Position numbers and translations under genes: made by a program
Source: Pseudoxanthomonas sp.
Lineage (GTDB): Bacteria; Pseudomonadota; Gammaproteobacteria; Xanthomonadales; Xanthomonadaceae
Reading direction: 5' to 3'
Assembly (NCBI GenBank): GCA_026785795.1
Contig: JAJAZJ010000156.1
Location: 1-6,305 of the forward strand
Length of the DNA stretch: 6,305 nt
The notes under the pieces: generated by a model
Told to the model about the DNA's origin: nothing
The model's database searches: none
The model's input: the letters and a program-made list of their open reading frames with translations, nothing else
Shown: piece by piece, positions 1-5,371 of the stretch
Position numbering within the stretch: position 1 is the stretch's first letter
Layout of the letters: the number at the start of each line of letters is the position of its first letter

Positions 1-21
1 ACGGGTAACCGTGCCTGCGCG

Positions 22-459
22 TCAGTTGGAGCTGGTGTCGCGCGTCGGCCATTCGCCCGGCAGCTTGACCCCGGACATCATGCCCAACACTCCGGCGCAC
101 ATGCCGAGCTTCTGTTCGCGCGATCCGGTGTCCAGCAGGGACAGGCGTGAGGCCATGACCCCTTCCCGGTAACTCTTCACGGTTTCCTGGGGCGTGAGTT
201 CGGCCAATGTCAGCAGCCGTCCGCTTTCAATCTGGTCCTGACGTGTGTTGATGTAGCGGAAGTAAAGCCGTGCCGCCTTTTGCAAGTAGTCCGGATCAAG
301 CGCGGTGCACTTCTCGATCATGACCGGCAGGGCAAATGTCGCCACGTAGGCAATGTGGTCCTGATAGGCAGAGTTCAGCTGTGGATCGTCCGCTGCTCTG
401 GCCTGGAAAGTGCAGACTGCCAGCACAAGTGGGAGCGCGGTGATCGATGATGGTTTCAT
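22..459 (-). CDS. Small secreted protein of unknown function (145 aa)
   Basis: I do not recognise a family. The protein starts with a Sec signal peptide: Lys2, a hydrophobic stretch from about residue 6 to 18, and an ARA cleavage motif at residues 20-22, so the mature chain should begin near Ala23 and be periplasmic or secreted. A Cys at 16 is preceded by Val, which does not fit a lipobox. The mature part is mostly helical and holds two cysteines (51 and 121) that could pair in the periplasm. The start at 459 is chosen over an in-frame start 51 codons upstream because the signal peptide begins here and GGAG lies about eight bases before it; the longer version would overlap the end of the lipoprotein gene. 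It is the last gene seen in the exporter operon, 35 bases after the lipoprotein gene. Co-transcription is inferred from spacing. The reading frame is solid; the function is open. Confidence 0.75.
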   Translation of the reverse strand: MKPSSITALPLVLAVCTFQARAADDPQLNSAYQDHIAYVATFALPVMIEKCTALDPDYLQKAARLYFRYINTRQDQIESGRLLTLAELTPQETVKSYREGVMASRLSLLDTGSREQKLGMCAGVLGMMSGVKLPGEWPTRDTSSN

Positions 460-494
460 CTCAGGCTCCGGACCGGTGGGAGCGACGGGGTGCG

Positions 495-1100
495 CTAGTT
501 GACCTGGCAGTTGTCGATATCGGACTGGTCCATGGTTGCGTAGGGCTTGAACTCCGGAATGGCGGCGGCCGCTGCGTCCTGTGAGTCCCTGAGCGCAGGC
601 AGCCGCGCGCACAGCTTGGCGGCCTCCAGTTTGATCTTCTCGGCTTCGGCCTTGATGTTTTCTTCGACCTGCCCAGGGTTGCCGCTGAAGATCCCCTTGA
701 GGGCCTCGCCAGCGGCCTTCATGCCCAGGTCAGCGCCCTGCACGCCGATCGCCATTCCGGCTTCGGCCACTGCGATCAGGTTGGCGCGGTGTGTCAGCAA
801 CAGGCTGCGCTGCTTGTCGTCGATGCTGATCGGTTGGCTGCTGATTAACAGGTCACCCTGCGGCGTGATCTCGGCTTTAGGCAGGTCACGGACCCCATTG
901 GTAAAGCTGCTTGAAACGTCGATATTCTCCGTGGCCATTTTTTTGCGGGCCTCCTCGGTGGCTGCACGGACTTTCTTGCCGAGCTCGGTAGTGGGTGCGG
1001 CGGTCCCGGCATCCGGTGCGGCGGGTGGTCGGCTGCATGCCCCAAGCAGGGGCAGGCTGGCCAGCAGGGCGATACAGATCAGGCGGTTCACAGGTTTCAT
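495..1100 (-). CDS. Predicted lipoprotein, YggN/DUF2884-like (201 aa)
   Basis: The N-terminus is a lipoprotein signal: MKPVNR, a hydrophobic core, and the lipobox LGAC with Cys22 as the lipidated residue. Ser at +2 favours sorting to the outer membrane. After a Pro/Ala/Thr-rich linker (about 24-38) come a charged helical stretch (39-60), a short segment with PQGDLLI near 80-86, a central Gly/Ala-rich helix (about 105-140) and a charged amphipathic helix (about 143-170). Cys164 and Cys197 could form a disulfide. The overall pattern resembles, from memory, the YggN/DUF2884 family of envelope proteins of unknown function; I could not run a profile search. The start at 1100 is set by the signal peptide and by GGAG nine bases upstream; a TTG/ATG start six codons earlier would spoil the signal. 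It lies 27 bases after the permease gene and is probably co-transcribed with the exporter. Confidence 0.8.
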   Translation of the reverse strand: MKPVNRLICIALLASLPLLGACSRPPAAPDAGTAAPTTELGKKVRAATEEARKKMATENIDVSSSFTNGVRDLPKAEITPQGDLLISSQPISIDDKQRSLLLTHRANLIAVAEAGMAIGVQGADLGMKAAGEALKGIFSGNPGQVEENIKAEAEKIKLEAAKLCARLPALRDSQDAAAAAIPEFKPYATMDQSDIDNCQVN

Positions 1101-1127
1101 GTCTGGGCACTCCATCAATTGTCAGGG

Positions 1128-2123
1128 TCAGTCCGCCAGCTCGCGCCAGCGACGCAGGTAGATGGCGGCGGCGATGAAAGCAACGCCGATCGCGGCACCG
1201 ATCCACAGATCCGCCGAGCCCAGCACGTCCAGGTTGCTGACGTTCATCAGGTTCATCAGGTCCGCAGGTCCCAGGATGTTGGCGTTCTCGGCACGCTGCA
1301 TGTTCTGGTCAAAGGCCGTGCTCGCCGGCGCCCAGCTGCCGGGCACTACGCTGAACAGCCCGCGATACACCAGCGTGTACCAGATCGCGCCGTAGTTGAT
1401 GTTGATGCCCGGCAGGATCCCGGCCATGCTCACCATCACGCTTGCCAGCAACGGCAGCAGCACGGCCCACAGGAACGGCTTGCTGCGTGCCCAAGCCGAG
1501 CACAGCATCAGCCAGCCGACGGCAGGCATTGCCCACAGCAGGTACACCGGAATCGCGGTCAGCATGTTGCCAACGACGCTGAGCGGATTGGCGTGGGTGA
1601 ATATGGCTGACGCGTTCGGCATGCCGGCCGCCGCTGCGGCCGTCCCGATGATCAACCAGAGCACGATGCCAATCAGGACGCCAGCCACCACCGAGAAGAT
1701 GGGCGCCAGCACCAGGGCCCAGGTGGCCTTGGACAGCACCATCTGCAGGTCCGAGGCAGGCAGGGACTTCCAGAACAGCACGCTGCGGTCGCGGCGGTCG
1801 TCATACAGGCTGCCCAGCGCATAGAAGAACACCACGAACGCCAGGACCAGCGTGGTCAGGATGATGCCGGCCATCAGCGCGGTGTCGCCGATGCCGCCGA
1901 TCTGGCGGGCGTGCTCGGCCAGGCTGCCGTTGAACTGCAGGTCATCCGCGGCGCCGCTGCTCTTGAAGCGAACCACGCCGATCACAGTTAACACGGCTGT
2001 CAGGAAGCAGACAATGGCGCCAGTGATGAGCGGGGCCCAGACGAACCCTCCCCGGTTTTCCCAATATTCGCGCTTCAGCAGCCATTTGAAGGTGTTGGTT
2101 TTGTGGGCGGTGACGGCGTTCAT
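1128..2123 (-). CDS. ABC-2 type transporter permease (331 aa)
   Basis: This is the membrane subunit of the ABC exporter whose ATPase is encoded just upstream. About six membrane segments are visible, near residues 29-52, 82-104, 133-160, 182-208, 215-235 and 306-323. The N-terminal cytoplasmic segment (FKWLLKREYWENR) and the loop YDDRRDRSVLFWKSLPASD (about 107-125) after the second segment are the kind of conserved cytoplasmic elements seen in ABC-2 permeases of YtrA-linked operons, where they may contact the ATPase. A soluble loop of some 65 residues (about 240-305) separates the fifth and sixth segments and should lie outside the membrane. A working exporter would probably pair two permeases with two ATPases. 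The start codon overlaps the ATPase stop by four bases (ATGA), and AGGA lies about eight bases upstream. The substrate cannot be read from sequence; envelope-active peptides are a guess from related systems. Confidence 0.9.
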   Translation of the reverse strand: MNAVTAHKTNTFKWLLKREYWENRGGFVWAPLITGAIVCFLTAVLTVIGVVRFKSSGAADDLQFNGSLAEHARQIGGIGDTALMAGIILTTLVLAFVVFFYALGSLYDDRRDRSVLFWKSLPASDLQMVLSKATWALVLAPIFSVVAGVLIGIVLWLIIGTAAAAAGMPNASAIFTHANPLSVVGNMLTAIPVYLLWAMPAVGWLMLCSAWARSKPFLWAVLLPLLASVMVSMAGILPGININYGAIWYTLVYRGLFSVVPGSWAPASTAFDQNMQRAENANILGPADLMNLMNVSNLDVLGSADLWIGAAIGVAFIAAAIYLRRWRELAD

Positions 2124-2989
2124 GCGTAGGTTCCTTTCATGATGGCCACGAACAGGTCGGCCAGGCCGGGGTTGCGGGTTTCGCCGAAGGCGGCGAGCTG
2201 CGGGCGGGGGACGCCATCGAAGAGCAGTACGTTCTTGCCGAACGGCAGGGTGCGCTCATCGATGGGGTGCAGGGCGCGTGCAGCCTCCAGGGTGTCCGTG
2301 GATGCCAGCACTTCGGTGTATCGCTCAGCCACTTCATCCATGGTCGCCGTAAGCACGATCTTGCCGTCGCGGATGAACATCACGTCGGTGAGGATGTTCT
2401 CGATTTCCTCCACCTGGTGGGTGGTGACGATGATGGTCTTCTGTTCGTCGAAGTAGTCTTCCAGCAGACGCTGGTAGAACTGCTTGCGGTACAGGATGTC
2501 CAGGCCAAGGGTGGGTTCGTCCAGCACCAGCAGCTTCGCGTCGATGGCCATCACCAGCGCCAGGTGCAGCTGCACGATCATGCCCTTGGACATTTCGCGC
2601 ACGCGAAGGTTGGGGTTGAGTTTGGTATTGGCGATGAAGCGCTCGCACTTGGCACGGTCGAATCGCGGGTGGATGCCGTCCACGAAATCGATCGCCTCCT
2701 TGACCTTGATCCAGCGCGGTAGCACGGCGACGTCGGCAATGAAGCAGACCTCGTTCATCAGTTCGTCACGCTGCTTGCGCGGGTCCATTCCCAGTACCTT
2801 CAAATCCCCTTCGAAGGGAATCAGGCCGAGGATGGCTTTCAGTGCAGTGGTTTTGCCTGCGCCGTTGGGGCCGATGAGGCCGATGATCTTGCCGGCTTCC
2901 ACATTGAAGCTGGTGTTGTCCAGTGCAGGCTTGTTCCGGTAGGTCTTGCGCAGGCCGCGCGCGCTGATCACGTGATTGGCAACATTCAT
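2120..2989 (-). CDS. ABC transporter ATP-binding protein (289 aa)
   Basis: This is the nucleotide-binding subunit that powers the adjacent permease at the inner face of the cytoplasmic membrane. Walker A is GPNGAGKTT (40-48), Walker B LLVLDEP (153-159) with Glu158 as the catalytic base, the D-loop LGLD (161-164), and the H-loop His191. The signature is MSKGM (133-137) instead of LSGGQ, and the Q-loop position reads FIADVAVLP (83-91), apparently without the usual Gln. Both departures are, from memory, usual in the group of ATPases found next to YtrA-type GntR regulators, so the protein is probably active. A C-terminal extension of about 70 residues (from about 220) follows the ATPase core and is typical of ABC-2 partners. 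The start overlaps the regulator's stop by four bases, and a strong AGGGGG ribosome site lies six bases upstream. Translational coupling to both neighbours is likely. Confidence 0.95.
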   Translation of the reverse strand: MNVANHVISARGLRKTYRNKPALDNTSFNVEAGKIIGLIGPNGAGKTTALKAILGLIPFEGDLKVLGMDPRKQRDELMNEVCFIADVAVLPRWIKVKEAIDFVDGIHPRFDRAKCERFIANTKLNPNLRVREMSKGMIVQLHLALVMAIDAKLLVLDEPTLGLDILYRKQFYQRLLEDYFDEQKTIIVTTHQVEEIENILTDVMFIRDGKIVLTATMDEVAERYTEVLASTDTLEAARALHPIDERTLPFGKNVLLFDGVPRPQLAAFGETRNPGLADLFVAIMKGTYA

Positions 2990-3357
2990 TTCACACCCCC
3001 TTGGCGCAACAGATCTTCAGTGGACAGGCCCAGCCGCTGGATGCGTTCGGCAACGGCCGGCCACTCCTCGTGCAGGAATCGTTGGCGCTCGCTTGCGAGC
3101 AATTTCTTGGAGGCTTCCTCGGTGACGAACATGCCGAGCCCGCGGCGCTTTTCCACCAGGGCCTCGTCGGCCAGTTCCTGGTAGGCACGCGAGACGGTGA
3201 TCGGATTCAGCTGGTATTCCGCGGCCACCTGGCGCACCGAAGGCAGGGCATCGCCGGGCTTTAGCACGCCGTCGAGCATCATCGCGATCACGCGATCCTT
3301 CAGCTGCCGATAGATGGGTGCACCATTGGTCCACTGGATTGAAGTCAAGGTCATCAT
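2986..3357 (-). CDS. ytrA: GntR-family transcriptional regulator, YtrA subfamily (123 aa)
   Basis: A short DNA-binding repressor, probably of its own operon. Residues 14-79 form the GntR winged helix: IYRQLKDRVI starts the first helix, LPSVRQVAAEY (38-48) is the second, NPITVSRAYQEL (51-62) is the recognition helix, and the wing runs through VEKRRGLGMFV (68-78). Only about 45 residues follow. This is too short for the FadR or UTRA effector domains and is the hallmark of the YtrA subfamily, in which the C-terminus serves for dimerisation. The gene sits directly ahead of the ABC ATPase, the classic YtrA arrangement. Its likely operator is the palindrome at 3638-3663. The start at 3357 overlaps the stop of the 86-aa gene by four bases; a second ATG immediately follows, so the exact initiator could be either. 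GGGG lies about seven bases upstream. In Xanthomonas a related regulator is called ytrA; I use the symbol on the basis of subfamily and context, not a proven orthology. Confidence 0.92.
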   Translation of the reverse strand: MMTLTSIQWTNGAPIYRQLKDRVIAMMLDGVLKPGDALPSVRQVAAEYQLNPITVSRAYQELADEALVEKRRGLGMFVTEEASKKLLASERQRFLHEEWPAVAERIQRLGLSTEDLLRQGGVK

Positions 3358-3614
3358 GTTTCAGCCCCGCGGGCGCAGTGACTGCGCAAGGAGAAGTAAG
3401 GCATGGACAGGGAAGCGCGGCGCCGCTGCTTGCGCTCGACGGGGACGGCCGGTTCGCTGGAAGGCATCACTGGCACCGGTTCCTGACCCTGGACCATGGT
3501 CACCCGATCGTTCCCGGGAGCGACTGGGGCGGGCTGGCCGGTCAACAGGCCGGCGACCAGCAGCGAACTGGCGATGGAAAGCGCGGGCAGCGCAAGCAGC
3601 AGTTTGTGGTTCAT
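3354..3614 (-). CDS. Small membrane-anchored or secreted Pro-rich protein (86 aa), first gene of the exporter operon
   Basis: No family is recognised. The product has one hydrophobic segment (about residues 4-26) after MNHK, which could be a signal anchor or a cleaved signal. It is followed by a Pro/Val-rich stretch (28-59), a basic cluster RKQRRR (61-66) and a short tail with MPYFSL. Most of the chain should lie on the periplasmic side. The start at 3614 is strongly supported: AGGGGAG lies four bases before it, the hydrophobic segment begins here, and the operon promoter at 3652-3679 lies just upstream. An in-frame start 47 codons earlier would lie upstream of that promoter and is rejected. 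The stop overlaps the GntR start by four bases, so translation of the regulator may depend on translation of this gene. It could be a sensor, a small exporter subunit, or mainly a translated leader; the sequence does not decide. Confidence 0.75.
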   Translation of the reverse strand: MNHKLLLALPALSIASSLLVAGLLTGQPAPVAPGNDRVTMVQGQEPVPVMPSSEPAVPVERKQRRRASLSMPYFSLRSHCARGAET

Positions 3615-3618
3615 GTGA

Positions 3619-3625
3619 CTCCCCT
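3619..3625 (-). promoter_or_regulatory. Ribosome binding site of the 86-aa gene
   Basis: Read on the minus strand this is AGGGGAG, four bases before the ATG at 3614. It decides the start of the short gene, because the longer in-frame version has no comparable site and would begin upstream of the promoter. Confidence 0.8.
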
Positions 3626-3637
3626 GCGTTGGGTGAG

Positions 3638-3663
3638 TGGTGTTGTATTTAACTATAACACCA
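3638..3663. promoter_or_regulatory. Palindromic operator, probable GntR (YtrA) binding site
   Basis: A 26-base inverted repeat centred between 3650 and 3651. The outer arms TGGTGTT and AACACCA are perfectly complementary, and 11 of 13 positions pair overall; the centre is A/T-rich (TTTAA). It has the form GGTG-N16-CACC. YtrA-type GntR dimers bind palindromes of this general shape, and as I recall a GGTG-N16-CACC motif was reported for YtrA of Xanthomonas citri. It covers the -10 box and the expected start site of the operon that encodes the GntR protein, which fits autorepression. It lies 84 bases before the diverging peroxidase gene and might affect that gene too. The palindrome is seen directly; its occupant is inferred. 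Confidence 0.8.
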
Positions 3664-3679
3664 AAGCACGAGACGTCAA
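3652..3679 (-). promoter_or_regulatory. Sigma70-like promoter of the exporter operon
   Basis: On the minus strand TTGACG (3674-3679) and TATAGT (3652-3657) are separated by 16 bases. They match the sigma70 consensus at five of six positions each. Transcription should begin near 3645, about 30 bases before the start codon of the 86-aa gene. The -10 box lies within the palindrome at 3638-3663, so a bound repressor would block polymerase. Confidence 0.75.
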
Positions 3680-3746
3680 GCGGTCTGCACCACGTACTGC
3701 ACTGGCCTAGGCATACTGCGTGCCCAACCCCCCGAAACGACAGCTC

Positions 3747-4310
3747 ATGAACCACAAGTCATTGAATATATTGTTTTTATCCGCCCTGATGATGTTCGCG
3801 GGGAGCGCCATAGCGGCGAGTCTGCTGGATCGCGAATACCGCCCATTGGCCGGCAGCACGGCGATCAACCTGAACGACACCTATGCCGGAGAGGTACTTC
3901 TGGTGGTCAATACCGCCAGCAAGTGCGGTTTCACCCCGCAATACGACGGCCTGGAGGTACTGCAGACGAAGTACTCAGGCAAAGGGTTCAACGTACTGGG
4001 CTTTCCCTCCAATGATTTCATGGGCCAGGAGCCGGGCACTGAAGAGCAGATCAAGGAGTTCTGCACCCTGACTTACGGGGTGAAGTTCCCGATGTTCGAA
4101 AAGGTGCATGTCAAGGGCAAGGATGTGACCCCGCTATACGCAGACCTGGCCAAGCAGACCGGCGTGGTGCCCGGCTGGAATTTTCACAAGTACCTGATCT
4201 CCCGCGATGGCCGGGTAGTAGCCAACTTCTCCAGCAAGGTCAAGCCGGATGATCCGGCGCTGGTGGCGGCAATCGAACGCGAACTGAAGGCGCCGCGACC
4301 GCGCAAGTGA
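3747..4310 (+). CDS. Exported glutathione peroxidase family protein (187 aa)
   Basis: A thiol peroxidase of the GPx family that would reduce hydrogen peroxide or lipid hydroperoxides in the periplasm. A Sec signal peptide (MNHK, hydrophobic 6-19, AIA at 21-23) precedes the thioredoxin-like fold. The peroxidatic residue is Cys60 in NTASKCGFTPQY, a cysteine rather than selenocysteine. The WNF motif provides Trp144 and Asn145. The motif usually read as NQF-GGQEPG is here SNDFMGQEPG, so Asp90 stands where the catalytic Gln is expected. Cys106 in EFCTLTYGVKFPMF aligns with the resolving cysteine of yeast Gpx3-type enzymes, suggesting a two-Cys, thioredoxin-like reductant cycle rather than true glutathione use. 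The start at 3747 is chosen for its signal peptide over a GTG nine codons upstream; no strong ribosome site is seen for either. The gene diverges from the exporter operon. No convincing own promoter is seen: CATACT at 3712-3717 and TATAAC at 3654-3659 are weak -10 candidates. Confidence 0.93.
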   Translation: MNHKSLNILFLSALMMFAGSAIAASLLDREYRPLAGSTAINLNDTYAGEVLLVVNTASKCGFTPQYDGLEVLQTKYSGKGFNVLGFPSNDFMGQEPGTEEQIKEFCTLTYGVKFPMFEKVHVKGKDVTPLYADLAKQTGVVPGWNFHKYLISRDGRVVANFSSKVKPDDPALVAAIERELKAPRPRK

Positions 4311-4384
4311 CTCGTGGTGATGACGGGTGGGCTGCATGCGACAATGCGCGCTTCGCGCCGAGGCGGTGGCGCCAGCCCTGGATT

Positions 4385-4391
4385 GAGGTGA
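4385..4391 (+). promoter_or_regulatory. Ribosome binding site of the FKBP gene
   Basis: GAGGTGA ends five bases before the ATG at 4397. It supports this start over a GTG 30 codons earlier that overlaps the peroxidase stop and would put a non-signal-like charged stretch before the signal peptide. Confidence 0.65.
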
Positions 4392-4396
4392 GAGTG

Positions 4397-5344
4397 ATGA
4401 AACGGTCGATGCGCGGCGTAGTCGCCGTGGTAGCAGCTACCCTGGCCATGTTGGGAGGCAATGTGTTTGCACAGGCGGCGAATCCTGCGCCCAGGACAGC
4501 GTTGGTCACCGAGCGCGAAAAGGTCAGCTACGCAGTGGGTCTGGACGTGGGCCAATCATTCGAGCCGGTGGCAGACTTTATTGACGCCGCCGCGTTCGAG
4601 CGGGCTGTCCGCAATGCGTTCCTAGGCGGCAAGCCTTTGATTTCCGAGGAGGAAGCCAAAACCGTTGATGCCAGTCTGCGCAGCAACATGGCAGCCAGGC
4701 AGGGCGCGCCGGCGCCGGGCAGGCCGCCTGGCGCGCAGCCGCCTGCCGTTTCCAAGGAAAAGGTCGGTCTGATGCTGGGCAGCTACGCGGTGGGTCCGGC
4801 TCTGGCCTCGCTCAAGGATGACATTGACCTGGCCGTGCTGATGCAGGGCCTGCGTACTTCGCTTGCCAAGGGGCCGCCGCTGCTTAGCCCACAGGAGGCC
4901 CAGGCAACCATGCAGGCGTTCATGAGCAGCAAGCGCGGCAGCAAAGGTGCACGCAATCGCGCCGAGGGCGCAGCCTTTCTCGGCAAGAACAAGACCGGGA
5001 AGGGCGTCGTCACCACTCCGTCGGGGCTGCAGTACATGGTCCTGCGTCAGGGCAACGGCGCACGCCCGCTCCCGACCAGTCAAGTCAGGGTGAACTACGA
5101 AGGCAGGCTGCTGGACGGAACCGTGTTCGACAGTTCCTACCAGCGCGGTGTCCCCGCAGAATTCGGCCTGGACAAGGTCATTGCGGGCTGGACCGAGGGC
5201 CTGGGCCTGATGCCGGTTGGCGCCAAGTACCGCTTCTGGATTCCCTCCAGCCTGGCCTATGGCGCCGAGGGCACCCAGGGCGGGCCGATTGGCCCTGACG
5301 CGACCCTGACTTTCGACGTCGAGTTGATGGGCATCCTGCAGTAA
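4397..5344 (+). CDS. Exported FKBP-type peptidyl-prolyl cis-trans isomerase with two N-terminal domains (315 aa)
   Basis: A Mip/FkpA-like folding factor that isomerises X-Pro bonds, most likely in the periplasm or at the outer membrane. The signal peptide covers about residues 1-25 (MKRSMR, hydrophobic core, VFA, with AQA as an alternative site). Two copies of the FKBP N-terminal dimerisation domain follow: about 42-98 (KVSYAVGLDVG to SEEEA) and about 122-177 (KVGLMLGSYAVG to SPQEA), joined by a Pro-rich linker (102-118). A basic linker (about 178-203) leads to the catalytic FKBP domain (203-315). The FKBP pocket looks complete: Tyr234, Phe245, Asp246, Phe256, Val261-Ile262, Trp265, Tyr288 and Phe306. 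Typical Mip and FkpA proteins have one N-domain and are about 230-270 residues long. The gene follows the peroxidase after 86 bases; GACAAT at 4340-4345 could be a weak -10 box of its own promoter. Confidence 0.93.
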   Translation: MKRSMRGVVAVVAATLAMLGGNVFAQAANPAPRTALVTEREKVSYAVGLDVGQSFEPVADFIDAAAFERAVRNAFLGGKPLISEEEAKTVDASLRSNMAARQGAPAPGRPPGAQPPAVSKEKVGLMLGSYAVGPALASLKDDIDLAVLMQGLRTSLAKGPPLLSPQEAQATMQAFMSSKRGSKGARNRAEGAAFLGKNKTGKGVVTTPSGLQYMVLRQGNGARPLPTSQVRVNYEGRLLDGTVFDSSYQRGVPAEFGLDKVIAGWTEGLGLMPVGAKYRFWIPSSLAYGAEGTQGGPIGPDATLTFDVELMGILQ

Positions 5345-5371
5345 CTCCCACGCCCATAGCGGAAACAAATC

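Noticed and set aside
460..612. 51-codon upstream extension of the last minus-strand gene
   Set aside because: It overlaps the end of the lipoprotein gene and hides a normal signal peptide that starts at 459 with its own ribosome site.
547..1161. Open frame of 204 codons on the plus strand opposite the lipoprotein gene
   Set aside because: The opposite strand encodes a lipoprotein with a clear lipobox and ribosome site; the plus-strand product is low-complexity Ala/Ser/Arg and crosses the operon junction.
3615..3755. 47-codon upstream extension of the 86-aa gene
   Set aside because: It would begin upstream of the operon promoter, read through the operator, and bury the hydrophobic N-terminus; the internal ATG has a strong ribosome site.
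4346..4358. Small hairpin GCGCG-CTT-CGCGC after the peroxidase gene, considered as a terminator
   Set aside because: The stem is only five pairs with a three-base loop and no T-run follows, so it does not meet the usual pattern of an intrinsic terminator.
4307..4396. 30-codon upstream extension of the FKBP gene, overlapping the peroxidase stop
   Set aside because: The extension is charged and Trp/Arg-rich and would displace a good signal peptide; the ATG at 4397 has a ribosome site.
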